DNA from: DATDTB01 sp035291025
GTDB taxonomy: Archaea > Iainarchaeota > Iainarchaeia > JAFGOX01 > DATDTB01
Direction: 5' to 3'
Assembly: GCA_035291025.1 (NCBI GenBank)
Contig: DATDTB010000090.1
Span: forward strand, 1-8,716
Length of the DNA: 8,716 nucleotides
The notes under the pieces were generated by a model that saw only the letters and a program-made list of their open reading frames with translations, did not search any database and was not told where the DNA came from. Within the stretch, counting starts at the first letter, position 1. Every line of letters starts with the position of its first letter. A program made the position numbers and the translations under genes. Positions 1 to 6,637 of the stretch are shown here, one piece after another.

Positions 1-1
1 C

Positions 2-979
2 GTAATTCGGGGCTTGTGCAAGGTCTTGAAATTCAAGGCCGCGCCTTACCCCACCATTGCGAAAAAGCTGAGGGAAATCTGCGAAATCGAGGGAATAAAA
101 TACGAGCAAGAGGCATTGGAGGAAATAGCCCAAAACGCCAAAGGGGACTTGAGGGCAGCGGTAACTGACTTGCAAAACCTTTCCTTTGCCTCCAAGTCAG
201 TGGCGTTAAGCGACTTGGCCGCGTTGAGCGCCAGGGACACGCAGAGCACGGTCTTTGAAGTTGTGAGGAAAATCTTCAAGGCAACCAGCTTCAAGGACGC
301 GAAAAAGGCGACTTTTTCCCTTGAAAGCCAAGTGGACTTGAACGACTTGATTTTGTGGGTGGGTGAAAACATTCCAAGGGAATACGAGTACCCATTCGAA
401 GTCGCGGCGGCCTTCGAGAGGCTTTCACGCGCAGACGTTTTCTCCGGGAGAGTCATCAGGCGCCAGAACTACGAACTGCAAAAGTACGCCTACGACTTAT
501 TGAGCGGCGGCGTTGCATTGGCCAAGGCCGAAGAGTACAAGAAGTTCACAATGTATTCCCCGCCAAGCAAGTGGCAGGACTGGGGGACGAGGGTAAAGGA
601 CAAGGCCGTGGCGGAAAAAATCGCTGCCGTGTGCCACGTTTCAATCCACAGGGCGCTGGTTGACTGCCTGCCGTTCGTGAAAATCATCGCAGGCAACGAG
701 AAAAAGTTCACGCCGCTCGCCGCGTGCCTTGACTTGGGCGAGGAAGAAATAGCGCACTTGATGGGCGACGCCGGCGACAAAAAAGCAAGGGAAGTCTTTG
801 AAAAAGCCCAAAGGCTGAGGTCGGGGGAAATAGTCAAGCAGTCGCACGCAAAAGGCGCCTTGGCGCGGGCTTTTTCGCTCGAGGAAGGCAGGCTGGAAAA
901 AAAGGAAAAATTGGAAAAGGAAGAAAGACCCGAAAAGGCAAGGGACGAAAAGCAGTTGAAGCTGTTCAGCTTTGGCTAG
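2..979 (+). CDS. rfcL: Replication factor C large subunit (clamp loader), 5'-truncated by window edge
   Basis: RfcL is the large subunit of the archaeal clamp loader. It uses ATP to open PCNA and load it onto primed DNA. The reading frame is open to the left edge, and the first residues (VIRGLCKVLKF) already belong to the end of the AAA+ core, so the N-terminal roughly 150 residues with Walker A and B lie outside the window. A TTG at 14 is not the true start. Visible parts are the AAA+ lid with the sensor-2 motif GDLRAAVTDLQ (its Arg encoded near 152-154), then the RfcL-type helical collar region with W-x-G-E-N-I-P-R-E-Y and L-S-R-A-D-V-F-S-G-R, then a highly charged Lys/Glu linker (about 880-950). 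The protein ends in QLKLFSF, a PIP box like that of other archaeal RfcL proteins. The small subunit gene is not in view. The gene ends tail-to-tail with pheT, 12 bp away. The assignment rests on family features recalled from memory, and I am confident of it. Confidence 0.93.
   Translation, partial: VIRGLCKVLKFKAAPYPTIAKKLREICEIEGIKYEQEALEEIAQNAKGDLRAAVTDLQNLSFASKSVALSDLAALSARDTQSTVFEVVRKIFKATSFKDAKKATFSLESQVDLNDLILWVGENIPREYEYPFEVAAAFERLSRADVFSGRVIRRQNYELQKYAYDLLSGGVALAKAEEYKKFTMYSPPSKWQDWGTRVKDKAVAEKIAAVCHVSIHRALVDCLPFVKIIAGNEKKFTPLAACLDLGEEEIAHLMGDAGDKKAREVFEKAQRLRSGEIVKQSHAKGALARAFSLEEGRLEKKEKLEKEERPEKARDEKQLKLFSFG
953..973 (+). other. PIP box (PCNA-binding peptide) at RfcL C-terminus
   Basis: Codons 953-973 spell Q-L-K-L-F-S-F, followed by Gly and the stop. 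This fits the PIP pattern Q-x-x-hydrophobic-x-x-aromatic, and the Q-x-x-L-F-x-F form common at archaeal RfcL C-termini. It sits at the tip of a flexible charged tail, as expected for a tether to the sliding clamp. Confidence 0.8.
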
Positions 980-981
980 CC

Positions 982-988
982 AAAAAAA
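982..988 (-). terminator. Oligo-T (T7) terminator candidate after pheT
   Basis: Seven A on the + strand read as T7 on the - strand, starting 3 nt beyond the pheT stop. Archaeal RNA polymerase terminates at oligo-T tracts. The tract overlaps the edge of a perfect 14-bp palindrome (971-984) that covers the rfcL stop codon. It serves the pheS-pheT transcript, and rfcL on the other strand has no matching T-run nearby. Confidence 0.5.
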
Positions 989-991
989 GCC

Positions 992-2641
992 TCAGACCTC
1001 GAACTCGAACCCTGCAACCGGGTTTTCCAAGCCAAAGTTTTCCAAGACCTGCGGGTGCAATTCGCCCAGCCAGCCTTCCTTGCCGTTAACTAAAATCCTT
1101 GCACACCTGCCCGGCAGGCAAAACGGCTTGTCCTCGGAGTGAATCGCGAGTTTCAAGCCGAAGGCGCCGCAAACTGATTCCAGGATGCTCTTCATTTCCG
1201 AGTAGCTCGCCTTGGAGTGGGAGCTTAGCATGCACGCCTTCATGGCGTTGCGCGCCTTCGAGTCAGCTTTTCCGTCAGGCAATACAACGTATCCAACCTC
1301 GAAAATCTGCTGGGGGAACTGGCGGTGCTTGTTCGAGGAAAAAACCCTAAGGAGTTCTGGAGTCATCCAACAGCGCAGCATGTTGATGCCCTCGGCGCGC
1401 GCCTCCGCCTCCGAGAGCTTCACGCACGGAGTTTCTGGAAGGCTCATTTTCTCGAACTGCGTCTTCGAGTTCGTTAGGGCCAGCGTGAAGACGTCCTGGA
1501 ACTTGAAGCCCTTCAAGTAATCCCTCAAGCGCCTCGCAGTCAGCACGCTTTCGCGCAGCACCGCGGCAGTCGTCGGAGTACTTGGAAGCGCCGGGGCGAT
1601 CTTGTCAAAGCCGAGCGCCCTGCCCACGTCGTCCACTAAGTCCACGTTGTGGAGCACGTCAACTCGGTACGCGGGAACCAATACCTCTACTTCCTTCTCG
1701 CTCGCGGAAATCACGCCGTGGCGCATTTTCTTCAAGTAAAACGCGACTTCCTCAAACGTTAGCTTTGCGCCGAGGACGTCGTTGACTAGCCTCGTGGGCA
1801 ATACGAACTTTTCAGGCTTCAGGTGAGGCGAGTAAAACGATTCACTGGGGTAAACCATTTTGACGTTGCATACCTGGCCGCCCATGTCGAAAAACATCGT
1901 TACAATGATGTTGAGCAATTGCTTCAAGGCCTTCAAGTCGTGGCCAGAAACCTCGATGAAAACGTCCCTCGTTGACTCGGTGACTTTGCCGATGTTGTGC
2001 GAGTTGACAATGGGGGGCATTGAAAGGACTTGGTTTTTCGAGTCAATGAAGAACGGGAAAGCCGAGTGCCCTTCAAGCAAGTGCTTGAACGCCTTGCCGG
2101 TCGGGTGCTTTTCCAGCACGTCCCAGCCCGTCATTTCCTGCGTTGCCTCCAACGGCACGAACTTCACCTTTGAGGGGTCCCTGGCGGTGTAGCGAATGGG
2201 CGGCGTTATCCTTTCCAGGGGGTAAATCCCAAGAGCCGCCTTCTTCCGGCCGCGCGCGAAAGTGTTGTGGAGCTTTTCCTGCACCCAAATGATTTCACGG
2301 ATTTTCTCGCTGTCAAGTTCCAGGTTCCTCACGACCGCGGCAACAGTCTTCGGCCTTACTCCTTCAACGCTTGCGTCAACAACGACTTCTATTTCGGAGT
2401 TTTCAACGTGGTACTCGGGCAAACCCAGTTCACTTCCCAAGTAGCCCTTCAACGCCCTGGCAAGCCCTTGAGTGGAAAGCATGTCCGGCCTGTCCGGCGT
2501 TATTTCCACGCGGACCGAGTCGCCCTCGAACGAGTCAAGCTCCATGCCGAACTGGAACAAGGCCTCGCTTAACTCTTCAACGGAGAGCTGTTTCCCTACT
2601 TGCCGGGAAAGCATTGACAAACTCGTCTCAAGCAATACCAT
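992..2641 (-). CDS. pheT: Phenylalanine--tRNA ligase beta subunit (archaeal/eukaryotic type)
   Basis: This is the beta subunit of the cytoplasmic (alpha-beta)2 phenylalanyl-tRNA synthetase, which binds tRNA and carries the editing site. At 549 aa it has the length of the archaeal form and lacks the N-terminal tRNA-binding extension of the bacterial form. Visible parts are a B1 region with ITPDRPDMLST (47-57), a B3/B4 editing-type domain (about 95-260) with LSMPPIVNS (206-214), and a B5 domain (about 275-350) ending in PAYRVDVLHNVDLVDDVGRA (323-342). The B5 metal ligands appear as D328, D334, D337 and D338, with Asp where Glu is usual at 337. A catalytic-like fold follows to the conserved C-terminus GELHPQVLENFGL (526-538). 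The ATG start is 17 nt after the pheS stop. A Shine-Dalgarno GGTG (2650-2653) precedes it with 8-nt spacing, so the two genes form one operon. The reading frame is intact. Confidence 0.97.
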   Translation of the reverse strand: MVLLETSLSMLSRQVGKQLSVEELSEALFQFGMELDSFEGDSVRVEITPDRPDMLSTQGLARALKGYLGSELGLPEYHVENSEIEVVVDASVEGVRPKTVAAVVRNLELDSEKIREIIWVQEKLHNTFARGRKKAALGIYPLERITPPIRYTARDPSKVKFVPLEATQEMTGWDVLEKHPTGKAFKHLLEGHSAFPFFIDSKNQVLSMPPIVNSHNIGKVTESTRDVFIEVSGHDLKALKQLLNIIVTMFFDMGGQVCNVKMVYPSESFYSPHLKPEKFVLPTRLVNDVLGAKLTFEEVAFYLKKMRHGVISASEKEVEVLVPAYRVDVLHNVDLVDDVGRALGFDKIAPALPSTPTTAAVLRESVLTARRLRDYLKGFKFQDVFTLALTNSKTQFEKMSLPETPCVKLSEAEARAEGINMLRCWMTPELLRVFSSNKHRQFPQQIFEVGYVVLPDGKADSKARNAMKACMLSSHSKASYSEMKSILESVCGAFGLKLAIHSEDKPFCLPGRCARILVNGKEGWLGELHPQVLENFGLENPVAGFEFEV

Positions 2642-2649
2642 TTACTCAA

Positions 2650-2653
2650 CACC
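2650..2653 (-). promoter_or_regulatory. Ribosome binding site of pheT
   Basis: GGTG on the - strand, 8 nt upstream of the pheT ATG, lies in the 17-nt gap after the pheS stop. It matches part of the archaeal anti-Shine-Dalgarno complement (GGAGGTGATC). It supports this start and translation of pheT from a shared transcript. Confidence 0.55.
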
Positions 2654-2658
2654 AAAAC

Positions 2659-4191
2659 CTAGTCATGGAACGGGAGCTCGTACGAACGCAGCCAGTCCAA
2701 GTCCCCTTCCGCTCCAAGAATGTCTCTAATGTCCTTGCGCTTGTACAAGTCCATGCTCATCCTCTCAATGCCCAAGCCCCACGCGACTATCCTCACGCCT
2801 TCAGGAATATTGAAGGGCGCAAGCGCTTCAGGCCGAAAGATTCCAGAGTTCCCGACCTCGACCCACTTCCCCAAGGTCTCGTTGTACCCGTAAACCTCGG
2901 CCGAGGGCTCGGTGTAAGGGTTGTACGTGGGCTTGAACCTTAGTTTTTTGAAGCCCATTTTCCTGTAAAACTCCCTAAGGAAGCCAAACAAGTGGCCCAA
3001 GTTCAAGCCCTTGTCCACCACGAATCCTTCCACTTGGTAAAACTCCGGCAAGTGCGTGGCATCCAGCGCCTCGTTCCTGAAAATGCGGCCAATGCAGAAA
3101 TGCTTCGAGGGAATGGAAACGCCTTTCCCGAGCGTCCTAAACGTTGTTGCAGTCGTGTGGGTCCTGAGCAGGAGGCGCGCGGCCATGCCAGGGTCCCACG
3201 CGCCGCCGTAGCCCTTCGAACCGGTTTGCGCGCCGTTTTCCTGCGCGTCCTTGACTTTTTCCACTAACTCATTTGAAGGCAGTTCCCCCTTGCCTTCCAG
3301 GTAAAAAGTGTCCTGCACCTCGCGCGCAGGATGGTCTTGCGGAATGAACATTGCGTCCATGTTCCAAAAAGCGGTTTCAACCCACGGCCCGGTCATTTCC
3401 TGGAACCCCATTTCGATGAAAATGTTCCTGATTTTCCGCATTATAACGCGGTTGGGGTGCTCTCGGCCAGGCCACACGCGTTCAGTGGGCGCGGTCAAGT
3501 TGTACTTCCTGAAAGAAACGCCTTTCCACTTCCCGCCCTTCAATAACTCCGGAGTCAAGGACGTTGCCTCTTTCCGGAGTTCAAGCTCTAGCCTCCCAAG
3601 CTCTTTCCCCAGCCCTGTAACTGAAACCTTTTGCTCCAAGGACTGGCGAACGGAAAGAAAGGAACCGCGCGCCTTCAACGCCTCCGCCAACTCTTCCCTG
3701 TCCAGGCTGGATGCTTCTTTTTCGCCCTTTGAAAGGGTTTTCAGGAATTTCTTAACTTCCAACAACTTTCCACCCAGCTCCTTGCTGTTAATGGAAAGTG
3801 AAAGGGTTTTCTCAGGAGTTATTTCAACCCAGCCATTCTTTTTCGCCCAACCAAGTGAAACGCGTTTTTCAAAGTCTGAAAGCCCGCTTACGCTCAACTT
3901 TTTCCGGCTGCGCCTGAGTTTGTCGACCAGCAACTCTTCCGGCAGCCCGTCACTCACTGCCTTCTTCCCTTCTTCTCCAAGGGAGTAAAATTTTAACTGC
4001 TTAGAGGAAATGCTGACCAGCCCGCGGTCCGAGAGCCTGGCGCAGTCGTGCCTGACTCGGTCCACGTCAAGCTTTAACGCCTTGGCAATCTCTTCAGGCG
4101 AATAGCCCTTCTTGTGGTTTTTCGCCAAGAACTTGACGATCAAGCGCTCCGAGTTGTCAAGAGTTCCCGCAATGTCTTTTGCTCCGGCCAT
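2659..4191 (-). CDS. pheS: Phenylalanine--tRNA ligase alpha subunit
   Basis: This is the catalytic alpha subunit of phenylalanyl-tRNA synthetase. It activates Phe with ATP and transfers it to tRNA-Phe. With the ATG at 4191 it is 510 aa. The N-terminal part (about 12-130) is a tandem winged-helix region as in archaeal and eukaryotic PheS (NSERLIVKFLAKN, then YSPEEIAKALKLD). A charged helical linker follows (about 135-215), then the class II core: motif 1 around NRVIMRKIRNIFIEMGFQEM (247-266), motif 2 GRIFRNEALDATHLPEFYQV (368-387), the Phe-pocket region FKPTYNPYTEPSAEV (419-433), and motif 3 WGLGIERMSMD (471-481). A TTG 13 codons upstream (4230) keeps the frame open. I prefer the ATG because a TATA-like element at 4241-4250 puts the expected transcription start near 4220, downstream of the TTG. 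It is first in an operon with pheT and divergent from nob1. Confidence 0.97.
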   Translation of the reverse strand: MAGAKDIAGTLDNSERLIVKFLAKNHKKGYSPEEIAKALKLDVDRVRHDCARLSDRGLVSISSKQLKFYSLGEEGKKAVSDGLPEELLVDKLRRSRKKLSVSGLSDFEKRVSLGWAKKNGWVEITPEKTLSLSINSKELGGKLLEVKKFLKTLSKGEKEASSLDREELAEALKARGSFLSVRQSLEQKVSVTGLGKELGRLELELRKEATSLTPELLKGGKWKGVSFRKYNLTAPTERVWPGREHPNRVIMRKIRNIFIEMGFQEMTGPWVETAFWNMDAMFIPQDHPAREVQDTFYLEGKGELPSNELVEKVKDAQENGAQTGSKGYGGAWDPGMAARLLLRTHTTATTFRTLGKGVSIPSKHFCIGRIFRNEALDATHLPEFYQVEGFVVDKGLNLGHLFGFLREFYRKMGFKKLRFKPTYNPYTEPSAEVYGYNETLGKWVEVGNSGIFRPEALAPFNIPEGVRIVAWGLGIERMSMDLYKRKDIRDILGAEGDLDWLRSYELPFHD

Positions 4192-4240
4192 GTTACCAGT
4201 TTCAGCTGCAAAAATAGTTGACTCTAACAACGTGGAAAAC

Positions 4241-4250
4241 GAATAAAAAG
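4241..4250 (-). promoter_or_regulatory. TATA-like promoter element of pheS-pheT
   Basis: CTTTTTATTC on the - strand is the most AT-rich stretch upstream of pheS. About 25 bp downstream falls near 4220, giving a leader of roughly 25-30 nt to the ATG at 4191. No strong Shine-Dalgarno is seen before that ATG. This is position-based inference. Confidence 0.4.
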
Positions 4251-4294
4251 GTGTTCAGGCACTTTGACTCCAAGCGCTGCACGCCCGGGGCGCG

Positions 4295-4304
4295 TTTTTA
4301 ACTA
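4295..4304 (+). promoter_or_regulatory. TATA-like promoter element of nob1
   Basis: TTTTTAACTA is the AT-rich block in the otherwise GC-rich divergent gap between pheS and nob1. It predicts a transcript start near 4325. A GAGGGA (4338-4343) lies 11 nt before the GTG at 4355 and could be the ribosome binding site. The match to the TATA consensus is only partial. Confidence 0.35.
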
Positions 4305-4354
4305 GTTATTTGCCTGGGTTGGGTTTGGCGGGCAATTGAGGGAAAAGGCTCGCC

Positions 4355-4993
4355 GTGAAAGGAAAAACGGCTGGGATTGGTGTTTGCTTGAAGAAGGCGA
4401 AGGCGGCTCAAAAGAGCCCGGGCAAGAAAGCCGTGAAGGGAGCGAAAAAGAGCGTGGTGCTGGATTCCGCGTGCTTCATCAACTCCGGCGCGCTCGACTT
4501 GGGGCTGCCTAAAAACGCCGAGGCGTTTTCCACTCCAAGCGTTTTAATGGAGTTAAAGGACGACCTTTCCCGAATGAAGGCTGACATCGTGCTGCGGCAA
4601 AACAGCGTGGCGTTGAGGCAGGCGTCCGAGGCGTTTTTCGCAAAGGCCTTGGAGGGCGCCAGGAAAACCGGGGACGTGGCCAAGCTGTCCGGAACGGACT
4701 TACAGCTATTGGCGTTGTGCATCCAGTTAAGGGAAGAAGGATTGCACCCCGAGCTTTACACGGATGATTACTCGCTGCAGAACGCCGCGAACTCGCTTAA
4801 GGTGAAGTGGAAGGGCGTTTCAGCAAAGGGAATAAGGGAACAACGCAAGATCGTTTTGAAGTGCACAATGTGCGGGTACGAAAGCGACCACGCCTTGAAG
4901 GAGTGCCCGAAGTGTTCTGCTTACATGTTGGTGCGGGAAAAAAGGCCCTTGCAGCACGGGAAACGAAAACAGGGGCCGCGCAAAAAGCGCTGA
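4355..4993 (+). CDS. nob1: Endoribonuclease Nob1 (PIN domain plus zinc ribbon), 16S rRNA 3'-end maturation
   Basis: Nob1 makes the final cut that forms the 3' end of small-subunit rRNA in archaea and eukaryotes. The protein is 212 aa from a GTG start. The PIN nuclease domain begins at VVLDSACFINS (34-44). Its likely metal-binding acids are D37, E66 (PSVLMELKD), D115 (SGTDLQLLA) and D137/D138 (LYTDDYSLQN). A zinc ribbon follows with C170-x2-C173 and C184-x2-C187, and then a basic tail (GKRKQGPRKKR). This PIN-then-ribbon order and length are typical of archaeal Nob1. The first 33 residues are an unusual Lys/Ala-rich extension, since most archaeal homologues begin at the first PIN strand. A GTG at 4454, just before VLDSA, would give a conventional N-terminus. 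It lies 6 bp tail-to-tail from the next gene. Confidence 0.93.
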   Translation: MKGKTAGIGVCLKKAKAAQKSPGKKAVKGAKKSVVLDSACFINSGALDLGLPKNAEAFSTPSVLMELKDDLSRMKADIVLRQNSVALRQASEAFFAKALEGARKTGDVAKLSGTDLQLLALCIQLREEGLHPELYTDDYSLQNAANSLKVKWKGVSAKGIREQRKIVLKCTMCGYESDHALKECPKCSAYMLVREKRPLQHGKRKQGPRKKR

Positions 4994-4998
4994 AAAAA
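4993..4998 (-). terminator. Oligo-T (T6) terminator candidate for the leftward secreted-protein gene
   Basis: Six A on the + strand overlap the end of the nob1 stop and read as T6 on the - strand. The tract begins 1 nt past the stop of the leftward gene. Archaeal termination at oligo-T is established; its use here is inferred. Confidence 0.45.
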
Positions 4999-4999
4999 G

Positions 5000-5830
5000 T
5001 CACTCCAAGCGCACGTCTTCGGGGCGCTTGTCGAACACGGGGCGCTTTGCGGAGCTATGCGTTATCAAGTAGTCGCGGATTCTGGGCTTTAAGTAGTCGC
5101 GGTTGTAAAACAAGGCTGTCCCAACAACTAACAGAGCAAGAGTCAACGCGACCTTTGCGGTGTTGTCCAAGGCAGGGAGCTGCAAGTTGAACAGGTAGCT
5201 GGGAACTGGAAGGCGGCGCAGCTTGTACTTCATTGTCCAGGAATTCGTGCTGAACTCGCCCTTCCACGTGAGCTGCGTGCCCTTTACCTCTGCGGGCGGG
5301 TTTACGTCAAAGAACTCGCTGCGCCTCGGCGCCAGCACGAGTATTTGCTCGTCCGCCTCCAGTTTCACCAAGCCCTTTTCCACTGGGAAGTTGAAAACGT
5401 TCGGCGTGAGCTCCCACTCGGTTTCCCCTATCTGTCCGGAGGAAAGCTGGGAGGCAAAGGACTCAACGTCGTACTTTAGTTCCACGACGCCGTGTTCAAC
5501 CACTCCGGGTCCGACGGCTTCAACGGCCTTGGCGCTCAAGCGCTTGTTAGTGATGGAGTCGTCAATGGCTGGAAAGCCGACGTGGGGCTTAATGTTTGCA
5601 TGGTAACCCTGCCACGCTTCAGAGTCTATTCCGTACTGCGCCAGGGACTTCACGAACTCGTTTTTCTCGAAAGGCGAAACGAACGAGAAAGTGAACGTCT
5701 CGGTGACTGACGCGTCGCCGCTTTCCTGGACTTCCACGGCTATTTGGGTAAAGGTGAGAACGGAAGCGCCTGCCATTGCCGTAAGGGAAGCCACTGCAAG
5801 CAAAAAGGCCAGCGCGTTAAAGGGCTTCAT
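5000..5830 (-). CDS. Secreted/membrane-anchored protein of unknown function
   Basis: I do not recognise this family. The 276-aa protein has an N-terminal signal peptide (MKPFNALAFLLAVASLTAMA, possible cleavage near residues 20-22). An extracytoplasmic region rich in beta-type sequence follows (about 25-220), then one membrane helix (TAKVALTLALLVVGTALFY, 224-242) and a basic 30-residue cytoplasmic tail ending in RPEDVRLE. The extracellular part has no cysteines, so no disulfides or metal-Cys site. The topology resembles DUF2207-like archaeal surface proteins, but that is only a resemblance of layout. The frame extends to an ATG at 5875, but that extension would contain the TATA box at 5851-5860 and would push the signal peptide 15 residues inward. 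The ATG at 5830 lies about 25 bp from the TATA box and suggests a leaderless transcript. Neighbours (nob1, hydrolase) give no functional clue. Confidence 0.82.
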   Translation of the reverse strand: MKPFNALAFLLAVASLTAMAGASVLTFTQIAVEVQESGDASVTETFTFSFVSPFEKNEFVKSLAQYGIDSEAWQGYHANIKPHVGFPAIDDSITNKRLSAKAVEAVGPGVVEHGVVELKYDVESFASQLSSGQIGETEWELTPNVFNFPVEKGLVKLEADEQILVLAPRRSEFFDVNPPAEVKGTQLTWKGEFSTNSWTMKYKLRRLPVPSYLFNLQLPALDNTAKVALTLALLVVGTALFYNRDYLKPRIRDYLITHSSAKRPVFDKRPEDVRLE

Positions 5831-5850
5831 TAGACTAGCTTGGGGACAAG

Positions 5851-5860
5851 AGTATAAAAA
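5851..5860 (-). promoter_or_regulatory. TATA box of the secreted-protein gene, leaderless start
   Basis: TTTTTATACT on the - strand is centred about 25 bp upstream of the ATG at 5830. That places the transcription start at or next to the start codon, a common archaeal arrangement. This decides the start against the upstream in-frame ATG at 5875. Confidence 0.6.
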
Positions 5861-5872
5861 CTTTGGTTCACT

Positions 5873-5880
5873 CATTATAG
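5873..5880 (+). promoter_or_regulatory. Weak TATA-like element of the hydrolase gene
   Basis: CATTATAG is centred about 27 bp before the ATG at 5904. It would give a nearly leaderless transcript. The 73-bp divergent gap thus holds two promoters about 20 bp apart facing opposite ways. The match to consensus is modest. GTGAGG (5896-5901) lies only 2 nt from the ATG, too close for a standard ribosome binding site. Confidence 0.3.
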
Positions 5881-5903
5881 GGGGTCCAAAAAAACGTGAG
5901 GCT

Positions 5904-6602
5904 ATGGCTAACTACTTCAAGTGGTTCGGGCATTCAATGGTTGAAGTGCAAATAGACGACACGACCGTGTTGTTTGACCCGTTCCTGAAGAACTCGGAGA
6001 CGAAACTCGAACGCGTGGTGAAGTCAACCTTTAAGGTTTCGGACTTCAACAGCGTGAACTACGTTTTCGTTAGCCACGAACACTTTGACCACTTGGACAA
6101 GGAAAGCCTTGTTGGAATTGCAAAGAGGAACAATGCCACTGTTTACACCACTGAAGCGTGCGCGAGGGAGCTCAAGGCCCTGCTTCCGGCCAACCTATTG
6201 AGAGTAGTCTCGGTCGGCCAGTCACTGAAGGTCGCGAACTTGAACGTGCAAGTCGTGCAGGCAAGCCATGCAAGCGAAAGCCCTGTCGGCTTCGTTGTTT
6301 CCGGGGGCGTTGGAGGCGGGGCGGCAAGCGTTTACTTTGCCGGCGACACTCACTTCTTTAACGAAATGCGCCACATCAAGGCAGACATAGCGTTCCTGCC
6401 CATTGGCGGGACCTTCACCATGAACGTACTGGATGCCGTGCACGCCGCGAAGGAGTTAAAGCCGCAGTACGCGGTGCCCATTCACTACAACACGTTCAGC
6501 CAAATACGCGCCGACGCCTTGGAGTTCGAGAAAAAAATAAAGGAATCGGCGCTGGGAATTGACTGCATCGTCCCAGCAGTCGGGGAAAGAATTGAATTTT
6601 AG
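5904..6602 (+). CDS. Metal-dependent hydrolase, metallo-beta-lactamase fold (UPF0173 / COG2220 type)
   Basis: The protein is 232 aa and has the small single-domain metallo-beta-lactamase fold of the UPF0173 family. The motif SHEHFDHLD gives the metal ligands H58, H60, D62 and H63. Further expected ligands are H122 (QASHAS), D148 (FAGDTHFF) and H194 (VPIHYNTF). The N-terminus YFKWFGHSMVEVQ and the segment LFDPFLKN match the family pattern of G-H-S/A and D-P-F/W. Relatives include L-ascorbate-6-phosphate lactonase, but most UPF0173 members have no known substrate, so a specific reaction cannot be named. No signal peptide is seen, so it is presumably cytoplasmic. The frame is open leftward to 5691, but that part lies antisense to the neighbouring gene's signal-peptide region. 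The ATG at 5904 gives the usual family start. A small unknown gene follows 50 bp downstream on the same strand. Confidence 0.93.
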   Translation: MANYFKWFGHSMVEVQIDDTTVLFDPFLKNSETKLERVVKSTFKVSDFNSVNYVFVSHEHFDHLDKESLVGIAKRNNATVYTTEACARELKALLPANLLRVVSVGQSLKVANLNVQVVQASHASESPVGFVVSGGVGGGAASVYFAGDTHFFNEMRHIKADIAFLPIGGTFTMNVLDAVHAAKELKPQYAVPIHYNTFSQIRADALEFEKKIKESALGIDCIVPAVGERIEF

Positions 6603-6611
6603 GGGGAAAAA

Positions 6612-6637
6612 CCCGCGCCCTTTCAGGAAAGGCGGGG
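6612..6637 (+). other. Imperfect GC-rich hairpin between hydrolase and small gene
   Basis: CCCGCGCCCTTTC and GAAAGGCGGGG can fold back on each other around a small CAGG loop. The stem has one bulged C and one G-G mismatch. It ends right at the G-rich ribosome binding site of the next gene. No T-run follows, so it is not an obvious terminator. It may only reflect base composition. Confidence 0.3.

Noticed and set aside
14..16. TTG at 14 as start of the first gene
   Set aside because: The frame continues to the window edge and the encoded residues fall in the middle of the RfcL AAA+ core, so the gene is cut by the edge.
2371..2943. 190-codon open frame on the + strand across the pheT/pheS junction
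   Set aside because: It is antisense to two certain synthetase genes, crosses their boundary, and its product is Arg/Pro-rich low-complexity sequence typical of a GC-driven shadow frame.
3308..3988. 226-codon open frame on the + strand inside pheS
   Set aside because: It is fully antisense to conserved PheS coding sequence. The product is Ser/Phe-rich with no domain features, as expected from the complement of Lys/Glu-rich codons.
4266..5028. Repeated ACTCCAAGCGC followed by a similar CGGGGCGC block, at 4266 in the pheS-nob1 gap and again at 5002
   Set aside because: An 11-base exact repeat is expected several times by chance in a window this size, and the second copy is C-terminal coding sequence of the secreted-protein gene.
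5691..5903. 71-codon upstream extension of the hydrolase frame
   Set aside because: It lies over the 5' end of the divergent secreted-protein gene and both promoters, and the family protein begins at the ATG at 5904.
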